Shown here piece after piece: positions 1 through 7,544 of a stretch of DNA of 64,000 nucleotides. Source of the DNA: an uncultured Oscillospiraceae bacterium (GTDB lineage Bacteria > Bacillota > Clostridia > Oscillospirales > Oscillospiraceae); assembly GCA_934597255.1 (NCBI GenBank), contig CAKTQV010000001.1, positions 186,001 through 250,000 on the forward strand, read 5' to 3'. The position numbers were made by a program, and so were the translations under genes. Under the pieces are notes generated by a model. That model was not told the DNA's origin and did not search any database. It saw only the letters and a program-made list of their open reading frames with translations. Numbering within the stretch: the first letter of the stretch is position 1; each line of letters starts with the position of its first letter.

Positions 1-279
1 GCCGAGGCCATGCGCGACAGCGGGACGAAGCTGTCCGTTCAGATCGGGGAGGCGGCGCTCGAAACGGAGACGGCCGCCCGCAGCGGCCAGGATCTGACGG
101 TGTTCTGGAAGCTGTTCGACCGCGTTGTGTGCCCGTGCACCGCCGGGCAGGCGGAGAGCGTGTGCACATCCGCGCTGGCCTTCGGCGGCAGCCGGGAACG
201 TTTTGTTCCCCTGTGCCAGTGGGCGGCGCCGGAGGGCTGGGACGGCAGCTATATCTATTCCGTGCCGGCCGAAAACTGA
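1..279 (+). CDS. 3' end of an unidentified protein (partial)
   Basis: The frame is open from the first base of the window to a TGA at 277-279, so the gene begins upstream and only about its last 92 codons are visible. I do not recognise the family. The visible part is soluble-looking, with three cysteines near its middle (one CPC triplet) and no membrane segment or repeat. An internal ATG at position 10 has no convincing ribosome binding site, which supports a start outside the window. The next 70 bases hold only a short duplicated stretch (GTGCCGGCCGAAAACTGA occurs at the stop and again 18 bases on). Confidence 0.55.
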   Translation, partial: AEAMRDSGTKLSVQIGEAALETETAARSGQDLTVFWKLFDRVVCPCTAGQAESVCTSALAFGGSRERFVPLCQWAAPEGWDGSYIYSVPAEN

Positions 280-350
280 TCCGTGCCGGCCGAAAACTGA
301 AAAAACGCCGGGCGCGCCCCGTATGCGGGCGTGTCCGGCGCTTTCGGCTT

Positions 351-566
351 TTACAGCTGAACGGGGCCGTGCGGCGTCTTGAAGCCGCCGATTCGGTTTA
401 CATAACTTTTCATTTCGGCCTTGCTGCGCACGTTCCGCGCGCCCTCGATCAGCGCGCGGCGTTCCTCGTCGGAAAGGCCGATGAACACGTCCATGGCCTG
501 CCGGTTCGCGCTCATCGTATTGCGGAAGCCGGCGGGCGTGTCGTCGGAAAATACTTCGTACGGCAT
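351..566 (-). CDS. small hypothetical protein, 71 aa
   Basis: The start at 566 is chosen because GGAGGG lies seven bases upstream; a longer reading to 587 lacks this. The 71-residue product is charged and probably helical, with a middle segment (DEERRALIEGARN) like the small helical proteins common in Firmicutes. There is no signal peptide or membrane segment. I do not recognise a named family. The end of the gene contains one copy of the recurrent 10-mer TTATGTAAAC (396-405, opposite strand). It is convergent with the partial gene to its left and divergent from prfC to its right. Confidence 0.55.
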   Translation of the reverse strand: MPYEVFSDDTPAGFRNTMSANRQAMDVFIGLSDEERRALIEGARNVRSKAEMKSYVNRIGGFKTPHGPVQL

Positions 567-661
567 GATGCATCCCTCCGCGCTCATTGTGCCCGCAGGC
601 CGCGGGGATTAAACCGCGCGGCGTGTTTTTTGCGCGCGGCGGCCGCTTTTGCGGATTTTAT

Positions 662-690
662 TTGATTTTCCGATGGCGGCATGGTAACAT
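662..690 (+). promoter_or_regulatory. sigma-A type promoter of prfC
   Basis: TTGATT at 662-667 and TAACAT at 685-690 are separated by 17 bases. The predicted transcription start is near 697, which argues against the TTG at 697 as translation start and for a start at 715 or 730. Confidence 0.55.
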
Positions 691-729
691 TATCATTTGT
701 GTAAACTTCAACGCATGGACGGTAACGAT

Positions 730-2319
730 ATGACTGAACTTGAAAAACAGATCCGGCGCCGGCGCACCTTCGCCATCATCTCCCACCCCGACGCGGGCAA
801 GACGACGCTGACGGAAAAGCTGCTTTTGTACGGCGGCGCGATACAGTTGGCCGGCGCGGTCAAGGGCAAGGCCTCCGCGCGCCACGCCACGAGCGACTGG
901 ATGGAGCTGGAAAAGCAGCGCGGCATCTCCATCACCAGCTCCGTGATGCAGTTTGAATACGACGGCTACTGCATCAACATTCTGGACACGCCCGGCCACC
1001 AGGACTTCTCCGAGGATACCTACCGCACGCTCATGGCGGCCGACAGCGCCGTCATGGTCATCGACGCGGCCAAGGGCATCGAGCCGCAGACGCGCAAGCT
1101 GTTCAAGATATGCGCTATGCGGCACATCCCCATCTTCACGTTCATCAACAAGATGGACCGCGAGGCGCGCAGCCCCTACGAGCTGATGGAGCAGCTGGAG
1201 ACGGAATTCGGCATCGGGACCTATCCGATGAACTGGCCCATCGGCTGCGGCGTGGACTTCAAGGGCGTTTACGACCGGCAGGGCCGGGAGCTTCTCGCCT
1301 TCGGCGAGGCGCACGCTGGCTCGCGCGCCATCCGCGCGACGGAGTGCTCGCTGGACGATGTGGCGGGGCTGGACGCGCTGATCGGCGAAAAATTCCGCAC
1401 GACGCTTCAGGCGGACATCGAGCTGCTGGACGGCGCGGGCTACGACTTTGATCTGGACGCGGTGCGCCGCGGCGAGCTGAGCCCCGTGTTCTTCGGGTCG
1501 GCGCTGACCAATTTCGGCGTGGAGTATTTCCTGCGCCACTTCCTGGAGCTGACCACGCCGCCGCTGCCGCGGCAGACCGCGGACGGGACCGTGGAGCCGA
1601 CGGACGACCATTTCTCCGCGTTTGTGTTCAAGATACAGGCCAACATGAACAAGGCGCACCGCGACCGCATCGCGTTCATGCGCATCTGCTCCGGCCGCTT
1701 TGTGCGCGACACGGAATATTTCCACGTCCAGTCCGGCAAGTCCATCCGCCTGGCGCAGCCGCAGCAGATGATGGCGCAGGAGCGCCAGATCATCGACGAG
1801 GCCTATGCCGGCGACATCATCGGCATTTTCGATCCGGGCGTGTTCTCCATCGGCGATACGGTCTGCGACAAGGCGCACCGCGTGTGCTTCGAGGGCATCC
1901 CCACGTTCGCGCCGGAGATATTCGCCTCGGTCGAGCGCATCGACACCATGAAGCGCAAGCAGTTTGAAAAGGGCATCATGCAGATCGCGCAGGAGGGCGC
2001 CATCCAGATATTCCACGCGCCGCACAGCGGGCTGGAGGAGGTCATCGTCGGCGTCGTCGGCGTTCTGCAGTTTGAGGTTCTGGAATACCGGCTGAAGACC
2101 GAATACGGCGTGGACGTCCGCCGGCGCTCGCTGCCGTATCAGCTGGTGCGCTGGATCGACTCGGACGTTGACCCCGCCGCGCTCAATCTGGCCACGGACA
2201 CGGTCTGGGTCAAGGATTTCCGCGACAACGATCTTCTCCTGTTCGGCGGCGAATGGGCCATCCGCTGGGCGCTGGAGAAGAATCCCGGGCTCGTCCTCCG
2301 CGATTTCAAGCAGAATTAA
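730..2319 (+). CDS. prfC: peptide chain release factor 3 (RF3)
   Basis: RF3 is the translational GTPase that removes RF1/RF2 from the ribosome after peptide release. The 529-residue product has the family order. The P-loop is HPDAGKTT (about 19-26), followed by the switch I region with RGIS, DTPGH at 86-90 and NKMD at 140-143. Beta-barrel domain II and the RF3 C-terminal domain complete it. Length and sequence match full-length RF3 rather than EF-G. Starts at 715 and 730 are both possible; 730 matches the usual N-terminus, just before the arginine run and TFAIISHPD. Neither has a strong Shine-Dalgarno sequence. It is a single-gene unit with its own promoter, closed by a terminator at 2436. 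Confidence 0.95.
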   Translation: MTELEKQIRRRRTFAIISHPDAGKTTLTEKLLLYGGAIQLAGAVKGKASARHATSDWMELEKQRGISITSSVMQFEYDGYCINILDTPGHQDFSEDTYRTLMAADSAVMVIDAAKGIEPQTRKLFKICAMRHIPIFTFINKMDREARSPYELMEQLETEFGIGTYPMNWPIGCGVDFKGVYDRQGRELLAFGEAHAGSRAIRATECSLDDVAGLDALIGEKFRTTLQADIELLDGAGYDFDLDAVRRGELSPVFFGSALTNFGVEYFLRHFLELTTPPLPRQTADGTVEPTDDHFSAFVFKIQANMNKAHRDRIAFMRICSGRFVRDTEYFHVQSGKSIRLAQPQQMMAQERQIIDEAYAGDIIGIFDPGVFSIGDTVCDKAHRVCFEGIPTFAPEIFASVERIDTMKRKQFEKGIMQIAQEGAIQIFHAPHSGLEEVIVGVVGVLQFEVLEYRLKTEYGVDVRRRSLPYQLVRWIDSDVDPAALNLATDTVWVKDFRDNDLLLFGGEWAIRWALEKNPGLVLRDFKQN

Positions 2320-2435
2320 TTTTGAATTTAATACTTTTGAAATGATTTCGCCCTTTTTTCTGTAACATCTTCCGTTTACTATAATACCTGCAAGAGACGA
2401 TTTCATCTTTTTCATTTTGTCCTCATTCCTATAGG

Positions 2436-2466
2436 AAAGCTCAGGCTTCGGCCTGAGCTTTTCCTT
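2436..2466 (+). terminator. intrinsic terminator downstream of prfC
   Basis: An 11-base stem (AAAGCTCAGGC, UUCG tetraloop, then the complement) is followed by TTTT. A TATAAT at 2380-2385 between the prfC stop and this hairpin could alternatively start a short RNA of about 75 bases that uses the same terminator. Confidence 0.8.
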
Positions 2467-2480
2467 TTTCCAGCGCGGTC

Positions 2481-2780
2481 TTTTCGCCCGGAACATCCCC
2501 TCGCCGGCTCGCAGTACCTTTGTACAGCGTCGCCTCCTCGTGTTCCTTCCGGGCGAAGATCCCTGCGCCGGGGGATCGTCTTTTCGCCCGGAACATCCCC
2601 TCGTCGGCTCGCAGTACTTTTGTACAGCGTCGCCTCCTCGTGTTCTCTCCGGGCGAAGATCCCTGCGCCGGAGGATCGTCTTTTCGCCCGGAACATCCCC
2701 TCGCCGGCTCGCGGTACCTTTGTACGGCGTCGGCATCCCGGCTTCCTCCTGCACAAAAATCCCTGCGCTGGTGGACGGAA
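2481..2780. repeat. 100-bp tandem repeat, nearly three copies
   Basis: Copies begin at 2481, 2581 and 2681, an exact 100-base period. Copies 1 and 2 differ at about five positions. Copy 3 matches well for its first 55 bases and then decays. Copies 1 and 2 each carry an inverted pair near the ends (TTCGCCCGGAA and its complement, one partly degraded) and an inner GTAC...GTAC pair, so each could fold as a long stem-loop. The period is not a multiple of three and shifts every reading frame, so the block is non-coding. It lies between the convergent prfC and dpaB genes. Confidence 0.85.
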
Positions 2781-2799
2781 CGGCGGCGCGGGGGACGTC

Positions 2800-3378
2800 T
2801 TACGGCGCCGGGGGAGCGAGGATGGGCTGGAGCTGCGTGCCGGCCGCGGCGGCGCGGACGGCGGCGGCGATCTGCGTATAGTCGCAGCTGAGCGAGCGCG
2901 GCTTGGCGGCGGGATCGTCCTGCCGGAAGGGGACGAAGTAGACGTTCCGGCGCGCGAGCAGGCGTCCGATGTTCTCCGCGCTCGCGCCCAGTCCGTCGTT
3001 GGTGGAAACGCCGAGCACGAGCGGCTTATCGTTGCGCAGATGGCCCTTCGCGGCCATGGTGACGGCGCTGTCCGTGACGGCGTGCGCCAGCTTCGCCAGC
3101 GTGTTGCCCGTACACGGCGCGATGAGCAGAACGTCCATCGCGCCCGCCGGGCCGAGCGGCTCGACGGCGGCGATGGAGTCCGCGGCCTCCCGGCCGCACG
3201 CCGCCTCCAGCGCGCGCCGCCAGTCCTCCGCCGGACCGAAGCGGCTGTCGCGGCAGGCGTTTTCCGACAGAATGGGCACGACGTCGAATTCCCCGCACAG
3301 ATCGTCCAGCACGGCGAACAGCTTTGAAAACGAGCAGTATGAGCCTGTGAGCGCAAGGCCGAGCTTCAGCTTTTCCAT
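2800..3378 (-). CDS. dpaB: dipicolinate synthase subunit B
   Basis: Flavoprotein-like subunit of dipicolinate synthase, which makes the spore-core chelator pyridine-2,6-dicarboxylate from the lysine-pathway intermediate in the mother cell. The 192-residue product has the flavoprotein (HFCD-like) fold pattern. Its N-terminus is GLALTGSYCSFSK, followed by LLIAPCTGNTLAKLAHAVTDSAVT (phosphate/cofactor-binding region) and the PLVLGVSTNDGLG loop. Length is normal for SpoVFB/DpaB. It overlaps dpaA by 13 bases, so the two are co-translated. This is direct evidence that the organism can form endospores or descends from one that did. Confidence 0.93.
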   Translation of the reverse strand: MEKLKLGLALTGSYCSFSKLFAVLDDLCGEFDVVPILSENACRDSRFGPAEDWRRALEAACGREAADSIAAVEPLGPAGAMDVLLIAPCTGNTLAKLAHAVTDSAVTMAAKGHLRNDKPLVLGVSTNDGLGASAENIGRLLARRNVYFVPFRQDDPAAKPRSLSCDYTQIAAAVRAAAAGTQLQPILAPPAP

Positions 3379-3980
3379 TGTTCATCCTCCCTGAGCGTTT
3401 CATAGACGGCGTCGCGCAGGATGCGCGCGGCCAGCGCCGGCGCGTACTGCCCCGGCAGTCCCGGCGCGTGCAGCACCGGCGTTTCATCGGCCCAGCCGCC
3501 CGGCGCGCTGGCCAGATCGAGGCAAAGGGCCCCGTCAAACCCGCCGCGCAGCACCGGCGCGGGCACCGTGTTGACGACGGCGTCGTATGTTCCTGAAATA
3601 GACATTATGTCAACTGAGTGGAATCCGTCGGTCTCCGCCAGCGCGCGGCTTTCCGGCCGGCGGGCCGCGACGGTAACGCGCGCGCCGAACGCGGCCAGAC
3701 GGCGGGCGAGCTGACGGCCGATGCGTCCGTAGCCGGCGATGAGAACGTCCATGGCCATCAGCGCCGAGCCGCTGCGCTCCATCAGCATCGCGGCGGCGGC
3801 CTCGGCCGTGAGCGCGGCGTTGCGCACGGCGTAGCTTTCGTTTCGGTAGTAGGGCAGGCCGCGCCTCATGGCCGGCGGCGCGACGACGAGCCCGTCGGGC
3901 CCGAGCGTGTGGCCGTCGGCGGCCAGAAGCGCCCGGAGCGGCGGAAAGCGCGGGTCGGAGCCCTGCAGATCAAATCGCAT
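3366..3980 (-). CDS. dpaA: dipicolinate synthase subunit A
   Basis: NAD(P)-binding subunit of dipicolinate synthase. The 204-residue product has a Rossmann motif (VLIAGYGRIGRQLARRLAAFG) in its middle and an N-terminal region like SpoVFA, but it is shorter than the roughly 300-residue Bacillus protein. The start at 3980 is chosen for AGAGGTGAT just upstream; the longer reading from 3998 is less likely. It is first in the dpaA-dpaB pair. A stretch around 3600 (rare codons TCA, GTT, ATA, TCT) is unusually AT-rich and holds TTATGTCAAC. No clear vegetative promoter faces dpaA, which fits control by a sporulation sigma factor, though I cannot assign one. Confidence 0.88.
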   Translation of the reverse strand: MRFDLQGSDPRFPPLRALLAADGHTLGPDGLVVAPPAMRRGLPYYRNESYAVRNAALTAEAAAAMLMERSGSALMAMDVLIAGYGRIGRQLARRLAAFGARVTVAARRPESRALAETDGFHSVDIMSISGTYDAVVNTVPAPVLRGGFDGALCLDLASAPGGWADETPVLHAPGLPGQYAPALAARILRDAVYETLREDEQWKS

Positions 3981-3991
3981 ACAATCACCTC

Positions 3992-4020
3992 TTGCCATGT
4001 TATGCGCAAGCGTGTAGAAT
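3992..4020 (+). promoter_or_regulatory. promoter of the DUF1015 gene
   Basis: TTGCCA at 3992-3997 and TAGAAT at 4015-4020 with 17 bases between. The -35 lies in the dpaA leader, so the divergent units share this 75-base region. Confidence 0.55.
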
Positions 4021-4054
4021 TGACTCTATCCAGAGCGATAAGGAGCGAAAAACC

Positions 4055-5185
4055 ATGAAGGATATATTTACCCCCGCGGACATACTGCTGCCGAAGCAGG
4101 GGACGGACATGGCGAAATGGACGGTCGTCGCCTGCGACCAGTTTTCCTCCCAGCCGGAATTCTGGGAGGAGTTCGACGCCTATGCGGGCACCGCGCCCTC
4201 GGCGCTGCGGCTGATGCTGCCGGAGGCGTATCTGAACGCGCCGGATGTGCAGGCGCGCAAGGAGGCCATGTGCCGGACGATGCATGAGTATGCGGTGGGG
4301 GGCGTTTTTGAAAAGATCCCGGATTCTTATATATACGTGGAGCGGACGCTTCCGAACGGGAAGATAAGACGCGGCCTTGTGGGGAAGCTGGACCTGGAGG
4401 CCTACGACTGGACGAGCGGGTCGGAAAGTCCGGTGCGTTCCACGGAGGCGACGGTGCCGGAGCGGCTTCCGACGCGCGTGGAGCTTCGCCGGCGCTGCGA
4501 GCTGGAGATGCCGCACATCGTTCTGTTCATCGACGACGAGGCGGATACGGTGCTAGGCGGCGTGGAAAAGGGCGCGCCGGTGTATGATTTTGAGCTGCAT
4601 GCCGGAGGCGGGCATATCCGGGGCTGGCGCGTGAGCGGCGCGGCGGCCGCGGCTGTGAGCGCGGCGTTCGACGCGCTGCCGGACGATCCGGCCTTCGCCA
4701 TGGGAGACGGCAACCACAGTCTGGCCGCGGCGAAGAATCACTGGGAGGAGCTGAAGGCGGCTGGCGCGCCGATGGATCATCCCGCGCGCTGGGCGCTGGC
4801 GGAGGCGGAGAACCTGCGGGACGACGCCGTGGAGTTTTTCCCCATCCACCGGGTCCTGTTCGACACGGACGAGGGCGGCTTCGTGCGCGAGCTGTCCGGC
4901 GGCGATACCGGCGAGCTGGTCGCCCGGGCGGACGAGTTCTGCCGCGGCTATATCGCGGCGCACGGCGGGCGCGTGGATTATATCCACGGCGAGGCCGAAG
5001 CCCGCTCGATGGCCGCGCGGCCCGGCTGCGCGGCGCTGCTTCTGCCCACGCTGCCGAAGGCGGAGCTGTTTTCGCACATCCGGCGGGCCGGAAATTACCC
5101 GAAAAAAAGCTTTTCCGTGGGCGAGACGCTCGACAAGCGCTGGTATCTCGAGTGCCGCCGCATCACGGCGGACGGCCGGACGTGA
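4055..5185 (+). CDS. DUF1015 family protein
   Basis: The 376-residue product belongs to the DUF1015 family, whose biochemical role is not established. Recognisable parts are the N-terminal FTPADILLPK and the WTVVACDQFSSQPEFW segment. They are followed by PNGKIRRGLVGKLDLE and, in the second half, the highly conserved AMGDGNHSLAAAK with an invariant DGNH. The protein is soluble and of usual length. The start at 4055 follows AAGGAG at a good distance. It is a single-gene unit with its own promoter, divergent from dpaA. Members are often seen near serine or phosphonate metabolism genes, but nothing here supports such a link. Confidence 0.85.
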   Translation: MKDIFTPADILLPKQGTDMAKWTVVACDQFSSQPEFWEEFDAYAGTAPSALRLMLPEAYLNAPDVQARKEAMCRTMHEYAVGGVFEKIPDSYIYVERTLPNGKIRRGLVGKLDLEAYDWTSGSESPVRSTEATVPERLPTRVELRRRCELEMPHIVLFIDDEADTVLGGVEKGAPVYDFELHAGGGHIRGWRVSGAAAAAVSAAFDALPDDPAFAMGDGNHSLAAAKNHWEELKAAGAPMDHPARWALAEAENLRDDAVEFFPIHRVLFDTDEGGFVRELSGGDTGELVARADEFCRGYIAAHGGRVDYIHGEAEARSMAARPGCAALLLPTLPKAELFSHIRRAGNYPKKSFSVGETLDKRWYLECRRITADGRT

Positions 5186-5226
5186 GCGCTGCGGCGGATT
5201 TTGCCGGGCGGAATGAAGCAGGGGGC

Positions 5227-5254
5227 TTGCAAATCGCGTGCGCTTTGCTATAAT
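5227..5254 (+). promoter_or_regulatory. extended -10 promoter of the CoA-transferase gene
   Basis: TTGCAA at 5227-5232, a 16-base spacer and a perfect TATAAT at 5249-5254 preceded by TGC (extended -10). This is one of the strongest promoters in the window and fits a highly expressed fermentation gene. Confidence 0.75.
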
Positions 5255-5268
5255 AAAAAGAGCCGGGT

Positions 5269-5282
5269 ATTAGCCGGCTAAT
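5269..5282. promoter_or_regulatory. perfect 14-bp palindrome, candidate operator
   Basis: ATTAGCCGGCTAAT is an uninterrupted palindrome placed about 8-22 bases after the predicted transcription start of the CoA-transferase gene. Position and symmetry suit a dimeric repressor; no cognate regulator is identified. Confidence 0.4.
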
Positions 5283-5322
5283 CACAGGTGATCAAAAAAT
5301 TAAAAATAGAGGAGAGTAGACC

Positions 5323-6639
5323 ATGGCCCTGACTTATGAAGACTACAAGAAGATCTATGAGTCCAAAAAGGGCACCGTGGATCAGGCGCTGGACCTCATT
5401 CAGTCCGGCGACGTGATCTGGTGCTCGAACAACTACAACGAGCCCACCACTCTGTTCGGCCGCCTGCACGAGATCGCTCCGCGCGTGGAGAACGTGATCG
5501 TGTACAAAAGCCGCATCGGCGAGTATCCCTTCCTGATCACGCCGGGCATGGACGGCCACATCAACTGCGCCAACTATTTCTACGGCCCGAGCTACCGCAA
5601 GGCCCACAAGCTGCGCAACGCCATGTTTATCCCCGTCGACCTGCCCAACTACTACCGCTCCGTGAATATGCACCGCCCCTGCAACATCTTCACGGCGCAG
5701 GTCTCGCCCATGGACGAGCACGGCAACATGTACATCGGCATGAACCAGACCATCGAGTATTACGCCGTGCGCGACGCCATCGAGCAGCACAAGAAGATCA
5801 TCGTTGAGGTCAACCCCAACCTGACCTACATGAACGGCTCCGTCGCCATCCCCGTCGAGGCGGTCACGCTGCTGTACGAGGTCAACACCCCCGAGTACTG
5901 CATCGGCGGCATCAAGACCACCGAGCTGGAGGACCAGATCGGCAAGACCGTCGCCGGCCTGATCGACGACGGCGATACCATCCAGATGGGCATCGGCGGC
6001 ATCCCCGACACCGTCGGCCGCTATCTGGTGGACAAGAACGATCTCGGCCTGCACACCGAGCAGTTCACCTCCTCCATGGCCGGCCTGATCGAAAAGGGCG
6101 TCATCACCGGCAAGAACAAGGTCTTTGACAAGGAGCTGCACGTCGGCGTGTTCGCTGACGGCACGCACGAGCTGTATCAGTATCTGCACGACAACCCCAA
6201 GTGCCTGATGAAGCCCGGCCCCGAGGTCGTCAACCCCTTCAACATCGCCCGCCAGGATCACATGGTCTCCATCAACACCCTCGTGGAGATCGATCTGACC
6301 GGCCAGATCGCGGCCGAGTCCATCGGCCCGACCCAGTATTCCGGCTCCGGCGGCGGCTTCTGCTTCACGCTGGGCACCTACTACGCCGAGCACGGCAAGG
6401 GCATCATGGCCTTCACCAGCCGCACCAACAAGGGCCTGCCCAAGATCAAGGCGCAGCTCACGCCGGGCGCGATCGTCACGCATCAGCGCAACTACGTTCA
6501 GTACGTCGTCACGGAGTACGGCTGCGTGAATCTGCGCGGCATGGACGTGCGCGAGAGAGCCAAGGCGCTCATCTCCATCGCCCATCCCGACGACCGCGAC
6601 GCGCTGGACGCCGCGGCCCGCGAGCTTTGCTATTATTGA
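5323..6639 (+). CDS. butyryl-CoA:acetate / 4-hydroxybutyrate CoA-transferase family protein
   Basis: Cytoplasmic family I CoA-transferase that exchanges CoA between an acyl-CoA (butyryl-, 4-hydroxybutyryl- or similar) and acetate. In butyrate formers this releases butyrate and recovers acetyl-CoA. The 438-residue product has the expected length. Glu246 in LGLHTEQFT is the likely catalytic residue forming the glutamyl-CoA intermediate. The glycine-rich GPTQYSGSGGGF (about 336-347) is the CoA-binding loop. The start follows GAGGAGAG. Codon use is strongly biased to GC-ending codons, as in highly expressed genes. Sequence alone does not separate butyrate from 4-hydroxybutyrate or other acyl specificity. 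It stands alone between its promoter and terminator. Confidence 0.88.
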   Translation: MALTYEDYKKIYESKKGTVDQALDLIQSGDVIWCSNNYNEPTTLFGRLHEIAPRVENVIVYKSRIGEYPFLITPGMDGHINCANYFYGPSYRKAHKLRNAMFIPVDLPNYYRSVNMHRPCNIFTAQVSPMDEHGNMYIGMNQTIEYYAVRDAIEQHKKIIVEVNPNLTYMNGSVAIPVEAVTLLYEVNTPEYCIGGIKTTELEDQIGKTVAGLIDDGDTIQMGIGGIPDTVGRYLVDKNDLGLHTEQFTSSMAGLIEKGVITGKNKVFDKELHVGVFADGTHELYQYLHDNPKCLMKPGPEVVNPFNIARQDHMVSINTLVEIDLTGQIAAESIGPTQYSGSGGGFCFTLGTYYAEHGKGIMAFTSRTNKGLPKIKAQLTPGAIVTHQRNYVQYVVTEYGCVNLRGMDVRERAKALISIAHPDDRDALDAAARELCYY

Positions 6640-6672
6640 TAAAGCAAGCGATAAACAAGCCGATATCAAGCC

Positions 6673-6703
6673 GGGGAGACGCCTGTGGGCGTCTCCCCTT
6701 TTT
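6673..6703 (+). terminator. intrinsic terminator of the CoA-transferase gene
   Basis: Perfect 11-base stem GGGGAGACGCC with a TGTG loop, followed by TTTTT. Confidence 0.92.
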
Positions 6704-6753
6704 GCCGGGAACGGTCTCAAAAAGATAAAATGGTTACAAATCTTACATAACCC

Positions 6754-6782
6754 TTGACAAAGCCGATGGAATACTATATATT
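6754..6782 (+). promoter_or_regulatory. promoter of the nrdG-nrdD unit
   Basis: Consensus TTGACA at 6754-6759, a 17-base spacer and TATATT at 6777-6782. The -10 element lies inside the NrdR box. Confidence 0.75.
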
Positions 6783-6786
6783 GTGT
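6771..6786. promoter_or_regulatory. NrdR box
   Basis: ATACTATATATTGTGT matches the known NrdR consensus (ACACWATATATWGTGT) at 15 of 16 positions. NrdR is the zinc-ribbon/ATP-cone repressor of ribonucleotide reductase genes. The box covers the -10 element, so binding would block RNA polymerase. I see only one box; NrdR sites often come in pairs. Confidence 0.85.
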
Positions 6787-6831
6787 CATGCCGTCACGAG
6801 AAACCACCGGATGAAACAAGATGTATAAGCG

Positions 6832-7527
6832 ATGAAAATTCATGGGTTACAAAAGGTTACGCTCCTGGACTTTCCGGGAGAGGTGGCCTGCACAGTGTTT
6901 ACGGGCGGGTGCAATCTGCGCTGCCCCTTCTGCCACAACGCTTCGCTGGTTTTGCCGGAGGCGTTTCCGGAGGCTGTGGACGAGGAGGCGCTGTTCGCGT
7001 TTCTGCGCAAGCGCCGGGGCGTTCTGGACGGTGTGGCCGTCACGGGCGGCGAGCCGCTGCTGCATCCCGACGCGGCCGGATTTCTCGCACGCATACGGGA
7101 GCTTGGCTATCGGATCAAGCTGGATACGAACGGCTCGTTCCCTGCGCGCCTGCGGCAGATCGTTGAGGCGGGACTGGTGGACCGGGTGGCGATGGATATC
7201 AAGAATTCGCCGGAAAAATACGCCGAAACGGTCGGCGTGCCGGGGTTCGACGTCGGGCCGGTGAAGGAGAGCGCCGCGTTTCTGCTGAGCGGGGCGGTGC
7301 CCTTTGAGTTCCGGACGACGGTGGTCCGGCCGCTGCATCAGGCGGAGGATTTCGAGGCCATCGGCCGGTGGATCCGTGGGGACGAGGAATATTATCTGCA
7401 GACCTTTACGGATTCCGGTGAGCTGCTGGACGGCGCGGGGCTTGGCCCGTGGGACGGCGCGAGCATGGAGAAATTCGCGGAGACGGCGCGAGCTTATGTA
7501 CCGCATACATATTTACGAGGGATATAG
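6832..7527 (+). CDS. nrdG: anaerobic ribonucleotide reductase activating protein (radical SAM)
   Basis: NrdG uses S-adenosylmethionine and a 4Fe-4S cluster to place the glycyl radical on NrdD. The 231-residue protein begins with the typical GLQKVTLLDFPGEVACTVF. It carries the radical-SAM triad C27-x3-C31-x2-C34 in GGCNLRCPFCHN, then VTGGEPLL, the SAM-binding glutamate motif. It is first in the operon, unlike the more common nrdD-nrdG order, and its stop is 17 bases before nrdD. The ribosome binding site is weak. Expression should follow NrdR through the box in its promoter. Confidence 0.92.
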   Translation: MKIHGLQKVTLLDFPGEVACTVFTGGCNLRCPFCHNASLVLPEAFPEAVDEEALFAFLRKRRGVLDGVAVTGGEPLLHPDAAGFLARIRELGYRIKLDTNGSFPARLRQIVEAGLVDRVAMDIKNSPEKYAETVGVPGFDVGPVKESAAFLLSGAVPFEFRTTVVRPLHQAEDFEAIGRWIRGDEEYYLQTFTDSGELLDGAGLGPWDGASMEKFAETARAYVPHTYLRGI

Positions 7528-7544
7528 GATAAGGAGAGACAAAT

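Noticed and set aside
658..2754. 698-residue minus-strand frame through prfC and the 100-bp repeats
   Set aside because: Antisense to prfC. The local ATG near 2415 with a GAGGAC site looks attractive for about 40 codons but then runs into prfC antisense with no family.
2481..2780. CRISPR array at the 100-bp repeats
   Set aside because: Repeats are directly adjacent with no unique spacers, and there are no cas genes.
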